DNA from: Phoronis australis
Taxonomy: Eukaryota > Phoronida > Phoronidae
DNA length: 64,000 bases
Assembly: GCA_002633005.1 (NCBI GenBank)
Contig: NMRA01000201.1
Coordinates: 1 to 64,000, forward strand
Reading direction: 5' to 3'
Shown: positions 1 through 12,900 of the stretch, in pieces
Layout: each line of letters opens with the position of its first letter
Numbering within the stretch: the first letter of the stretch is position 1
Made by a program: the position numbers and the translations under genes
The notes under the pieces: generated by a model
Database searches by the model: none
What the model was told of the DNA's origin: nothing
Seen by the model: only the letters and a program-made list of their open reading frames with translations

Positions 1-2
1 CA

Positions 3-250
3 ATAAATTGAACGTTTTCAACCATCAATGACTGCGGCCATCCTCAGAAAGATGGGTTATGCGGACTTGATGTATTCCTGTCTAGGGTCACAAAATACGA
101 TGTCATAAATGTCAGAAAGAGGATACAGACCTATGTCATGATTCATGTCCCCATCACCTGCTTTCCAAATAAATAGGCTTTACTGTATCCAGCGTCAATT
201 TCTGAGGACAACTGCACTGACTCTCTGACAGTTGAAAATGTTCAATTTAT
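3..250. mobile_element. Short MITE-like element with 20-bp inverted ends
   Basis: ATAAATTGAACGTTTTCAAC at 3-22 is matched, inverted, by 231-250 with one mismatch. No coding capacity. It sits in UBA2 intron 15. The rest of 251-844 shows nothing further. Confidence 0.65.
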
Positions 251-844
251 AGTGAGTACTCGACTGTGTCCCGCCTAATATTTGACACACCAATCGTATG
301 AAATTACTTACTGAATGTTACCTGCTAAAATTCTTCAAATATTTAAAGTAGAATGCGGCCAGAACATGTAATTTTATTTTGTTCACTTTCTTTAAGATGA
401 ATATTTTAGAAAATTCATCTTCACTATTACAGTCTCTACAAACATTGTTCTGGAGTCAAAAACGACTATCTTTACAGACGTTGAGAAAATGGACAGATAC
501 AGAGGAAAACATACAAAACTTAAATTGCCACTAGGGGGCACTGCATTAGCCAGATCCTTCCGTCATAAAAACACATTTGCCAATTTTCAAGAAGATCCTC
601 CAAGGGGTTAAGCAGATACAGCAGTAGAAGGCAGACACTCAGAGATGACAGCAATATGCACCAACCCACACACTTATAAGCGTTCTTATGTTGGGTAAAC
701 TCTAAATGGTTCACTTCAGTGGCGAGCAGCCACAGATTCAGTGTTACTGAGAATGTCTGGTTGTGAGCTCTAGCCACACCTTGAATGATGGCTACAATAA
801 TTAACACTGAAAAAAGTTCCAACAGCACCACAACAATATCGTAC

Positions 845-960
845 CTTCATTTTCTGCATTGCCGCCATTATTGCTGGTGGAGGGTTCTTCCTCTGGTTTG
901 GCATGCAACTGTGACATGTCCCCGATTATTTCAAACTCCTCGTCATCTTCTAGTTTATCT
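845..960 (-). CDS. UBA2: UBA2 exon 15 (residues 529-568), last exon in window
   Basis: Encodes [15 protein letters not shown], matching vertebrate GKDVEFEVVGDAP, then a low-complexity tail ([18 protein letters not shown]). Acceptor TTCATTAG, donor GAAG|GTACGA, phase 1. The terminal exon is not seen in 1-844. Confidence 0.9.
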
Positions 961-3900
961 CTAATGAACAGAAAAAAGGCCAAGTATATATTTTGAAACA
1001 ATAAATTTGCCCTTCGCCCGCTGCACCCTTTTGCACGATCATATTAGTCATCTTCAGACAAGAGAACATGGTAAACTGTATAAAGCCCAAAATAATCCAT
1101 AAAAACATACTTCCTGTTCATTAGTTGATAATTTCCTCAAGTTTTGGTGGAAAGTTATCCACTATGAAGTCGTTTTTGGTCAATGTCGCATATTTTACTA
1201 AATGTATTTAGAATCTTTCTAAGTGATTTGCATGAAATGACATAAATAATTCCACACTGGCAGTTTGATGATGCCAATAATGCAAACAATGTGTGCCTGA
1301 TAGGTTGAATTGTTTAGTTTTATTAACTGTTTCTGGCATCATTGCTCAAGTCAAAATAAAATTGTAGTGTAATTTGGCTGGAACTGAAAAATGTGCGGGT
1401 GTCCCGCAACTGGGTACAGTTATCAGAATAAACAAAGGAAGGGATGTGGCTTACTTGGACTGATAGATATTTTTGGAAATTGCTTACTGTGTCAACACCT
1501 TTCGTTTCAGGAAATGATATTCATATTAGCTTCAATTTTGTAGAAATTGGCTGAAACAGTTCGAAATACCTGTTAAAAAGTAAAGTATGCCAAATTGACT
1601 AAAACGGCATTCATAAACGTGTTCTCCATTAGCACTAAATTGTTCTTCATCGCAACCATGTTTAACGCTCAAACCACAAAATATGTCACAAATATTCTGT
1701 CAAACTGGTGACATTGGTAACCTAGTAGACAGCTGGCAGACGGCTCTGGGCACCTTGCCAACCTTCCACCATCCTGGCACGTCTGATTGGCACCTACTCA
1801 ACAAAATATTCATGACTGACAGTGTATCCAAGCATATGTTGGAACAGGACCTTCAGAACTTAATACCTGGCTTTCATAAATGTTAAACAATTAACTGTAG
1901 TTATACAAATCAACCAATGTCCAAAGCCATACACATGAATTATGTTAACGACTAGGTTGTAGCACTGTAGGAAATCATCGCAAACAAGTCGCGACCCATT
2001 TCTGATGCCAAAGTTGGAGAGGAACTTGTCAGAATTCTGTTCCGTTTCCCCTTCCTCGCTGGATATGAGTATGGAACCTGAAATGTCAAAAATTAAAAAA
2101 AAACTATTATACTTAAAGTAAACAGTCTGCCTCCCATCATAAAAACAACTTTTGATTTCAACCAATTACTGTTATGAAATGGGTTTCAAATTGACCCTTT
2201 CATAACATCGGAGATTTCCATGTTGCAAAAGAACTAAAAATTGACCAAGCATGGTCTCAACAAATAAAGAATTGTCAGTTCTTCGCCATAACCAGAAATC
2301 ACTTGCCATGTAAGGGACAAGTTGAGATCAATTTTATAGAGCTAAATAATATAAGTTCATTTCTTGGATGGAATGCGGGATTCAAATTGACCTGCAGTGA
2401 AATTCACTTTAAGTTAATGTCATTTTCAGAGAACAGTGATTGTTGTTGTATAACACAGCGCTTGGAATGATCAATGAGAAAAAAGAGGAAACTGGAAATC
2501 AAATAAGAGATGGAAACCAAAAAAGAGGAAATCCTCTTAAAAGAGGAAAATTCCAAGCCTTGATAACAATCCTGTCTGTAATTCTAGGACTAAGACAAGG
2601 TTGAACAGCAAAACATGTTATCACTTCTAGTTTGTGGCTGTTTGAATGTCACGCCACCAGTTTCCAAAAAGTTGCCATTTTCAGAGAAAATCAACTCAAA
2701 AAAGGCAGACAAAAGTATCATTAAAATGGTTGTTAGTAAGTAACACATCACCTTTATCGTCATCAATTTCTACGTCCGGTGCGGCCATACCCAGCTTACT
2801 TTTGAGAATCTGAAAACAGTATGAACACGCGACTGAAAAAGACACACTAAAACGTACCAATTGCAGACTTGACATCTGATAATAACAAACACCAGTTAGT
2901 GTTTAAGTACCACTTATCAAGCTTATGCACCACACAGTCCGTATGCATAAACATGCACATGTGAAATGAAACACACTCACAGTTTAAAACTGTTGGTCAG
3001 ATATAAGTTCGGGCAGCTTTTTAATTTTTATTCTTCAAGCAACCGGAGCAATCCCAACGAAAGAGGGAAGCTTTCATAGGGAACTAAGAACTTCCACTGA
3101 AAATCAAAGGAACGACTCATCAAGAAAGAGAATGAAGGTCCTCTCTTGGTTGTGTCTTCAGAGCACACCACACTCACCTAACTGTATCAAGCCAAAGTGC
3201 CAAACTTCAAACTCGAATAAACTCGAAATAACCAATTGAAAGTCCATTCAGTACATAGTGTAAAACAATGGTTTTCAAAGATGGCGGTGCACAGGGCTTT
3301 AACCACTACACCCTCACTGGTTCTTTACCAGCTACACTTGTGGCCCAAGAAACCATACACCAGCACCACTCCTGGTCCACAGGCATATCCACTGTACCTT
3401 GTCTTCGAGTGTCTTGACTGTGGTGGTGGCTGTGTTGAGTTTGACAGCCACTTCGGGCTTCTCGCAGCAGGCCAGACACTTGGGGTTGGGCTTCATAAGC
3501 GTACACGGCACCAAGATGCGCTTACGAGGGTTTGGTTTCTTGGTGAGGTACACCTGCAAGTAAATTATACCATGGTAAAAAAAAAAAATTCTACTATTAC
3601 ATGGCAGAAAAGTGGAAATTAGGTTATTTAATTTCGTAAAGAAAATTATAACAACTGATAACTTTCTGCTTTGTTGTGACCTTGCTTAGTACTTAACACT
3701 TGCTACTAAATGGCAGCTGGTACACTTTCAAGCGTTTTCAACAATATAGTATGCCTTTAATTATGCTAACCTGTTCTTACTGGTCATCAACACCAGATTT
3801 GAGAGCCTGTGAAGATGTTCAGTTTGCGGTCAGATTTCTCACTTTGCGTTTAAAATCCTTGGATAATTTACGACCGATTTCTCTCTATATTATTCTCATC

Positions 3901-6900
3901 AAAATTTGCAAACAACTTTCAACTGGTAAACAGTCAACAACTTAATGGTTTGAGAAAGACACAAGAGTGCTTAGTATAAACAATGACCCTGGGACACAAA
4001 GTCTTGAAAAGAAAACAGTACATATACTATCTTGATCAAAACATTAGAAATCATTACAATGGAGTGCTTACAGTTTTACAGTCAGCCAGTCTACCCTGCA
4101 GGATTTTGAGTGATTCCATCACGATCAATGCTGCTACAACTGCGTTCGTAGTGGCAATGGCTGGAATGATGTTGCCTGCCATGGCTGTAAAGTAGAATGG
4201 AACAATAACTGAGGGAATGGAGTCTCATTTTTTATTTTCCTTCAAACAAAGTAAATATGGGCCAGGAAAAATGAAGACTTGGGAAGTTGTCTTAAAAAGG
4301 GACTTGCATGGGTGATATGACAGTATTTTGAGACTGTACAGCTATAGTTGCTTTTTTAACTATTAGCCGTCTGCTTTATTGTTGCACTATGAACAACTGT
4401 CAAAAATACAGAGAGCTCGAGAGAATATCATAATTGAAAATTATTATTAATCATGAACATTTGTATCGAGTTCAACAATTTTGTCTACAGGAGGGGCTGC
4501 AGTCAAATTATTCTGACGAAAAGAAATGAATAGATCATACAAGACACTTCGATGATTTTGTGCAGATTACGTCAAAAATAATGAAAGAAAATGACCGGAA
4601 TTCCTCATCACGATGACCAAGTGCAAGAGGTATTTACTGTCATAGTAACCGGAATGACAGCTCACATTATCTGCCATAACGGAGAAACTGGGTTTTATCC
4701 AATACTTTTTTACATATATTGTACAATAAAAAATCCAACTTTAGAATTCCGACATCTCATCAGAAAACAACAACACAACTGCATTGCCCAAATCATCCAA
4801 AATTCTGCAAGCTGCCAGCATAACTAAAGTAAGCTTTCCCCAAGGCTGGGTCACGTACATTTGATATCAAACCGTGACTTGAGAGGTATTCCGAAGATGT
4901 GAGCTCGGATGTTGGCAGCCGCTGTCACAAAATCCATAGCAGGGTCATCGTCCTGAAAAATACCATTAATCGGACTGCATGATACTGAAGCCATACATTT
5001 GTTCACCACTTTCTTACACAATTAATAGAAAACACAAGTTGGAAAACCATTTTAAGCACCGGACATGCACTTCAATGAACATGTTCCTTACGTTTAGTGG
5101 AAGAGTGTCCAAATCAACTGGTCAAATCACCGAAATAAACCCTCAGGCAATCATAAGTATTTTATTTCATGTAATTATTTTCCCACTGGGCCCACTTGAA
5201 AATCAGTGTATTCACTGAAGTGGTCACCCGGTCTTTTAAAAGAAGTTTAAATAAATAAATAAGTTAACCTTTAACTTACACATAGTTTCTAAAACCTATT
5301 AGTCTGTTACATTAACCTCTAGCCAACCCACATTGACACTACATGTCGGTCAGTCATTTCTCCAGCCATCTTGAGGGATTACAACATTCCAGGAACAAGC
5401 ACAGCTACATGGCATATCATGCCAATGTCAAAAGGCTAGATAGAGGTTGGTTGGTGTAAATAGACCCAACAGATTTTAGAAATGCAGTTACTATATCACC
5501 ACATCTAAGCGTTTTTCTCCTCCATGCCTGCCAGCCACTTTACAAAAAACCTCCTATTTTTCTATGTATCTGCACTGTGCAATATTCCCCTAAAGCCACA
5601 CAGCAACAAATGCACTAGCCTACCTTGTCCCAGACCAGGATGCCCTCTGACCCCTGTTTGGACAGCTCATCACGGAGGGTGGCCAAGCTGTCTTTGAACA
5701 TGTTGGCGTAGCTCTCCACGCTCTCCACCCGCTGGTCCTTCATCTCCGACTGGTTTGAAGAGTCACCTGAAACTGCAAGATGTTAAGAATGTGACAATGT
5801 AGGACATAAGCAGACAACACTGAGATAGCACAAATGATAACCAAAGCCATGGCACAAATCTGGTGCTATTACACCATAATTATCTATTCAGTGGCACAGG
5901 TTTGATTACAGGGCCAAGCTCTCAAGTCCGTCCTGCACCCTTTTGTCAAGAGTTCAAAATGATGTGAATATTTGAGGATGACCTTTGACAAGGGGTCACG
6001 TTGCCCTTGATGATTATTACAACCCATCGTTGCTGTTGAGGGCAGGTTTGCTCTACATAACCTCTATTGAGACTCCAGTAATGACATTCTCTGACTAATG
6101 TTCAACATTAGACCCAGACTGATGGTATGACAAGTATCCATACAGTGCTTTCCCACAACAATACCAAAAATAAAATTCATCATCAATCAAAGGCATTCTA
6201 CATTTATTTCCCCTGAAAGCATCTCCATTTAGCCACCACAACTGATCACAGGATCATTGAGGAAGAAAAATTTGATAAAGCAACCAGGTGCTTGATAAGT
6301 AGGTGTAACTAAGCTCTTATGCAAACAGTTTTAAAGCTCGTATGCACCCTGCCCCTGTCACGACGAGATTAAGACTAACAAAAGTGAAAACTGGCCTCCA
6401 TTTTCAGATAAAAAGAGACTAGAGAAAAACTGCCGGTACATTACAGTCTCAGAAGATGCGACTCGATGAGTTCATACAAGCACAAAAAGCCAGGAAATAG
6501 AGCAGTTCCATTACAGAACACTAGAGGAAGTAAAAGCAGCAGGTCCATTAACAATTCAATTTTATCCTTAACTAACCTTCAGTGGGTAGCTCATGCCAGT
6601 TGAGTGGGGTCGGAGGTCGCCGGCTCTTCCACAGTGTGTCCATCGACAGCAGGTACTTAATGTCGTTGCAAAACAGCTGCAAAGAAGAGGTAGAATATTT
6701 TGATTTAATGAAATAAAGCAACGTATAAACATCCATTATGGACTAAACAACTGAAAATCACATTTTCAGGAATATTGTTGGATGGCATAGCTTTTATCAT
6801 TTTACAACAAAATTGCCAAACCTCATCATTGTCTACCATATATTTGCTTTAAAAATCAAGACCCGTGACTTAACCATTTAATACCCGATTTATAGTGTGA

Positions 6901-9900
6901 GGTTTAGCTCCATCAACAGATCATTAGACTGTGACTGTAGATGTTGCATGTTTGATTTCGTGCTGAGGCCAATCTCAGAAAATCACTTTTCTTGCAATGA
7001 TATCTCTTTAAACACTTCTTGGTTTTCAGTGGTAAGACAGTGGCGGATCTAAGATATCATAAGGGGGGCCCCAACACTTTGTCTCAGGCAATCGCGTAAA
7101 GTCTGACTGCATGAATGAGGGCTTGGACTTCCGAGACTGTGGACCTCCTTGCTGAAATGCAACCGCGCGACTAAGAGAAAAAACGGGGAGAGGCTTCCTA
7201 CCTCTTGTTTCGGCCGCTTCGACATTACCAGGGTTAGTTGGTAAACTCAATATTTCCTCACGCTCTTGCTGTCTTCCTGTTTTATTTTTTGGCAGCAGTT
7301 AACAAGGGGGGACATTTTCAACTTGGCAAAGCCCGACCTGTTTACCTTCAAAACTGCATTTGTGTACTTTGGACACCAGATCTGCAGATTTTTCAGTAAA
7401 CTTGCAGATTTTAGTGTACAGACCAAACATTGAAAATTCGAACTTTTCAGCGTGTTCGCGTGTTGAAACTGTGTTCAGATTATACTTTTCCTAGTTACTT
7501 ACCTTTGAAACAGTTTTTAAAATACACGTAGTGATTTGACCACCAATTTTCAGAATTATCTATGGTGTTTAGTTGGTGGACTGCACTTGCTGTAGTGAAA
7601 AGATTCAGTTAATCAATAGAAAGGTTCCTTATTGACCATAGTTATATTAATACATGCGGCAATCATGGTAATATACACCGTGAATCATGGTAAGTTGGAT
7701 ACACACAAAAAGTTCCTTGCTTCAAAAGTTGTGCTCGTTTCTGAGCACAAAAACATATCCGCAAAAAAGTACTCATGGGTCTGCACTAGACAATGTTTTG
7801 CACCAGGCGACGTGTTCTTAATCATTCACAAAAGTTTGGAATTGTTATTCATTGCAAGCATCTGTGAACACGTACCACCATACTGCATGTGAAAAAACCT
7901 TGAGTGTTGCCGTCGGCTCAACATGCCGCAAAGTCAGTGCGCTCACCACGTGCATAAGAAAACAATGTGCTACACAACTTGCAGTATAAATTGGGCGGTC
8001 CCTTCCATAAGACACCGTCATTCTTTGGAATAACGTGACAAAAACAGATGTTCCCTTCTTTCAGGTGCTCCATTCTTCACAGCTCAGAATGTGCGGCCAC
8101 TCATGCTTTGCCAATTTGACAACAGTGCATATTTAGCTGGAGATAGCCGGAATTAAACAAAGTAAACAATCCACCAATCATAGAAGTCGTTGTTTGTAGT
8201 TTAGGCTGGTAATGATGGATATCGATAGAAGCCTTGCGGTTCGTCAATTATTTTGTAATACTTAGCATGAATTGGAGCAAGTTTACAACTTCAGAGCTCA
8301 TGATTTTAGTTAAAGTAATATGATTATATACTTTTAATTTCTAATTTATTTTTACTATTAGCTTATCACTGAGTAACAAGTCGGTAAATAATCTGCTTCG
8401 AATTTGTGTATTTTTGCCTGGTCTTGCATGCGTTCGTACTACACGCCAAATTTTCGTATTGTCAGGATATAGACTGACACTGTTTTTATTTGTATTGCTT
8501 TGTTTTGTTATTCTGTTTGATTGGCATGACCCCTGAGTTAAGTACAGTGATGATGTAATTTGTTTACTGCAGAATAGTATGGAACTTTCTAGAGGACTGA
8601 GTTCAGTACAATGATGATGTCATTTGTTTACTACAGTATAGTGAGGAACTTTCTAGAAGACTCTAGCATGACAGTGATTGATGTAGTCTGGAATATTCTA
8701 GAGACTAGTACATGTTTGTAGAATGGTTGGGTAGATTCAGGAAAGTTCTAGAATGTGCTTGAATAAATGAAAAGTTCCAGAACAATGCATTAACCTATAA
8801 ATACACAAGCTCGGGTTTATGTTAGTCAGATCAAGTCAGTTAATCGGTGAGTTCAAGAAAGTTAATCAGGAGATTACAGGTGAGTTGCACTGAAAAGAAT
8901 CAGCAGTTACAGCGATAGCCAATAGAGAGCCAGCTATAGAGACAGCAGGTTATTGAATCGACGAGTGTAACAGTTGCTGAACGTGTCTCAGAAGTTCATC
9001 ACAAGTCAAGGCTTCGCAGCACTGGCTGGAGCATAAACAGACATTACGTCGGACGTTTTGTTTGAGTAGGCCTGTGAACATACGGTCAGAATTAATTAAG
9101 AATTAAGTCGAACCAGTCTTCAGCCAATCGTCGCACCGAAAGCTATTAGCACCGGTCTGTAACAACCTGTGCCCACCCACACACGGGGAAAAACGTGACA
9201 CGTACGAATCTGCATTTTTTGCGCATGGTACACAGGTTTGCAAAGCCATGCTCAATACAACGTCGACTATCTACATGCACAATGGTGACATAATTCATTA
9301 TTTTATTCTGGCATTGAGATTTCATGGTGAGTTAAAACTACAAGTGTTGAGATGTTTTGGTGCACCGTAACTTGAAAATCTTAATTTTTACATGGTTTAC
9401 CATAACCTCCTAACATGGATAATTTGCTGTTTGTTATTGAAGGTATTTTTGTAATCATAAGTAAGTATATGGCAACAGAAAAGTGCGATTCACACTGGTT
9501 TTAATTATAGGAAAACAATAGCATACAGTGTCCACGTGACTCGAAAACAGATGGAAAACCCAATACTGCTCAACTAAGCCCAGTCGTAAGAGTTCATAGA
9601 AGCGAACAATACCTTGGTGAATATCTTCATCGCGTCGTAATTAACAGAGTGCGCCCAGTCTCGCGTGGATCTGCGAAGAATTCCGCCCACAGCATCGTCA
9701 TTGTTTACTGCCTCTTTTTCAAGTGCCGATTTTCCAGCATCCGCTACAAAATAACCAACACAATTTATCAGAGTACACCAACTAGGCAACAGCCAATCAG
9801 CTGCCAGTCCAGCAGAAACTGTAACAACATCGCTGCAGGCCAGTCTTAAAAAAAATGGTCGAACTGTATGTGCAAAAACTTTTAATTTTATTTAAACTAC

Positions 9901-12900
9901 TATTAAATTTGTCTAAAGTTGACTCCTATTAAGATTAAGAGTTTGCATTTGAGAAAAATCGATATTTCCCTTTTGCTCGTGGTCACTCAATGAACTGGCT
10001 TGACACAATGGCTTATGTTCAATATGGTACTCCATCTACTGCTTGGTCTCCAAGTTGGTCAATTTGGACAGTCATGTTGAGAGTGTGAATCAGAAGTCAG
10101 TTCTTTGACACAAGGTGTGTACTTAGCTGCTTAAAAGCAATTCAAATTGAAAGTCTTACAAATAGTTTCAATCTGGCAAAAAGCAGGTTACTCATTCAAT
10201 CGTGTTTTTAATCTGGGCAAACCACTGATTGGCAGACCATCTAGTAAATCAATTGAACAAATGCATTCGAAGTTCAAAAAAAAATGAAAAACGGAATACC
10301 AAAAATCAAAGTATATGAACCTTGCCAGGCATTTACCATGAGACAAAATTACACAGGAAGATCAACTAAGATATTGGGAGTCCTTCACAGATTGATTACA
10401 CCTGCTGCATGTGTGTTCCCTATCTAAAACTGTTTTCAATTTCCTTTTACCTGGCTGTCCAAAAAATAAGGCCAGGTACACCGACAAAATTGGTTTCCAA
10501 CATTTTCCTACCACGATAACGTTGAATAAAGAAACAGAAGTATTCCTGGCAAGGAAACTTTCAAGCCAACTGGCAGGAAAAGTAGACCAACTTTAAGTGT
10601 TTGCAAAGACACAAAACCTTCCAAGTTTAACTCTGCAAAGGAAATCTGTGTTTTGAACAATTTCACATTAATAATGTGTCCTAAAAGCCCCTACCATTGG
10701 TGCCACCTACCCATAAGTTCTGGATCCTCCCCATCGGGGGACACGTCCTGGTCTGGGTCATCCTCCCCATACAGCTGACTGAAACACAAACAAGTGAAAG
10801 AAAAACTAGTTCACTGGCTAAAAGAGCATGTTCACACTTAAAGCTAAATACTAGTTTACAGGGCAGAAGGAGAAGTTCACATGAAGTTAAAGACTATTTC
10901 ACAGGGTAAAAGACCAAGTTCACACTAATTTAAAGACTAGTTCACAGGGTACAAGGAAAAGTTCACATTAAGTTAAAAGGCTAGTTCACTCGGCAAGAGG
11001 GCAAGTTCACACTCAGCGAAATAAAAATCACTTTCCATGACCCAAAGATGGTTCAGTCAGTAAGCTCCTAATTATATGATTAATACTTCCCTTGAGAGAT
11101 AAAACCATTATTCAGCAATAGCACTTCCTAACAGAGTCACAAATATATCCTGTGCCATGTTGGACTTCTTCACATCTGTGAAAATAACTAATTAGAACCC
11201 CTGGGTATTCAATAGGCTAAAACAGGACTTTCAAATTTTTATTACTATACTGGACAGGTGACCCTAACATCACCTTTAGATTAACTATTTGAATTTCAAG
11301 CTAATAATTCTAAAACAGTAAAAAAATTTTGATGAGCACTTTTCACAGACCCCCAGAAATTGCTTTCCCATTAGATCTCTGTTCTCATTCACGACCCTTG
11401 CATACACTCACAACTAAGACCGATTACTGAGGAGTTAGTGTAATGCTCGTTCATTAGTCAGTATTTGAACCTGTGTCTCCGAAACAGGAGTCCAGAGCTC
11501 AAACAACAGACCCACACAGACTCCTCACTTACTTGAACAGATGTTTTGCCCAAACAATACAATGTATAGGCTCTGAAGGTGTGTTTCGGATTGTGCAACC
11601 TGGAAAACTCTTTTGTCTTGGCTTAGGTTGACATTCGTAGCACTCTGTCTCACCCTGTAAACAAAAGTCTACATTTAGCTGCTGTGACCCTGTTTAAATT
11701 CAACATGTCTACACGAGTAGTTGAACAAAGCATCTAAAGGTTTTGTTCATTTACAATTACACATTTGTACCAAAATCCTGGACACAAAAACTTGCTTATG
11801 ACTGACGGACCAGGATTGCACGAGAAACCCGACCACATCAATGGCTTTTTGAATTAAAGCGAGATTGCACATGAACATCCCACTCTCAAAACAAGTTAGA
11901 CTATTTTGGTGGTACACAAAAGAAGGAGATGGGATATTTTGTTACATCTTAATTTTGCACTTGCTTCAGAAATAAAGTAGATCAGACACTTCTAGTTTCC
12001 CTTACCACTTCTGCAAAGGAGCTCATAAGTGGTGTTTTGCTGGCCTTTACTACCCCAAATTTATTTTGGTTAGAAACAACCAATTTTTGGGCCTCTGAAA
12101 GCAGTTCGTGACACCTCAGAAAATTTACCTTTTAGCCTCAATATACTGCCTTTTGTGATGCTACGTCGCCTATGATACATTCTTTTACATTTACATAGTG
12201 TTCGATTAGAAAACCATTTCAATTATTTAGCAGGGTTCACAGGTTACGAACCTTCTTGATGACAGTCACCTGACCTAGGTAACCTGCCGTTCCGCTTTCA
12301 ATTAAAGGTACGTTGGCCGCCAGGCACATTTTGTTGACATGGTTACGGGCAGCGGTGTTGTCCAGTGCATTCATCACCATGTCAAACTGCTTATAGAAGT
12401 TGACATCGTAGTCTTGGCTACGGATGAAACAAAACTGTAATTAACTACGCTAATTGTGAACAACATTAAGGAGCGGAACTTCTACTACAATTAGTGTTTT
12501 GTTAAAAGTACATTGTGTGCTGTAAATAAGACTATTAGTTTGGAATTTCCTGACTCACAAAATGGCGAGTGCCGATCATATTAATTTATATATTTGGAAT
12601 AATTACAAAAAATCACATAACCCAAATAACTCTTCATGTTTTCTACTGTTATGCTGGAGTCAGAATGGATCTCAAAGCTTAAAGGCAAAGGCAACCTATT
12701 TGCATGTCATTTTCGTTGATTATCCCAGACATATTTTCCACTTAATTACAGCTTTTCGTAATTTGATTAATTATTCGTTTTCTACTCCGGAAGTGACGTT
12801 TTAGGAGGCAAGGATTTTGCGCCAATTTCTTTTCATATAGTCTGACTGTGAGAGCAGTCGAGTCAGTCATTGTTTTACCTCGGTTGTGATAAGTTCGGTC

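Larger units (their letters stand above)
961..4858 (-). other. UBA2 introns 10-14, nothing further seen
   Basis: Introns at 961-1932, 2078-2751, 2810-3397, 3554-4071 and 4185-4858 between the exons listed. Short ORFs here are exon shadows or chance. I see no RNA gene, element or strong repeat. Confidence 0.6.
6677..9612 (-). other. UBA2 intron 7 (2.9 kb)
   Basis: Holds the truncated CAGTGGCGGATC repeat and the solo LTR. The remainder (7300-8459, 9206-9612) shows no feature I can support. Confidence 0.6.

Noticed and set aside
3236-3622. 128-codon plus-strand ORF
   Set aside because: It is the antisense of UBA2 exon 12 and flanking intron; the minus strand carries the conserved protein.
7026-7250. 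74-codon minus-strand ORF
   Set aside because: Sits in the truncated CAGTGGCGGATC repeat; no conserved motif and not open in the longer copy.
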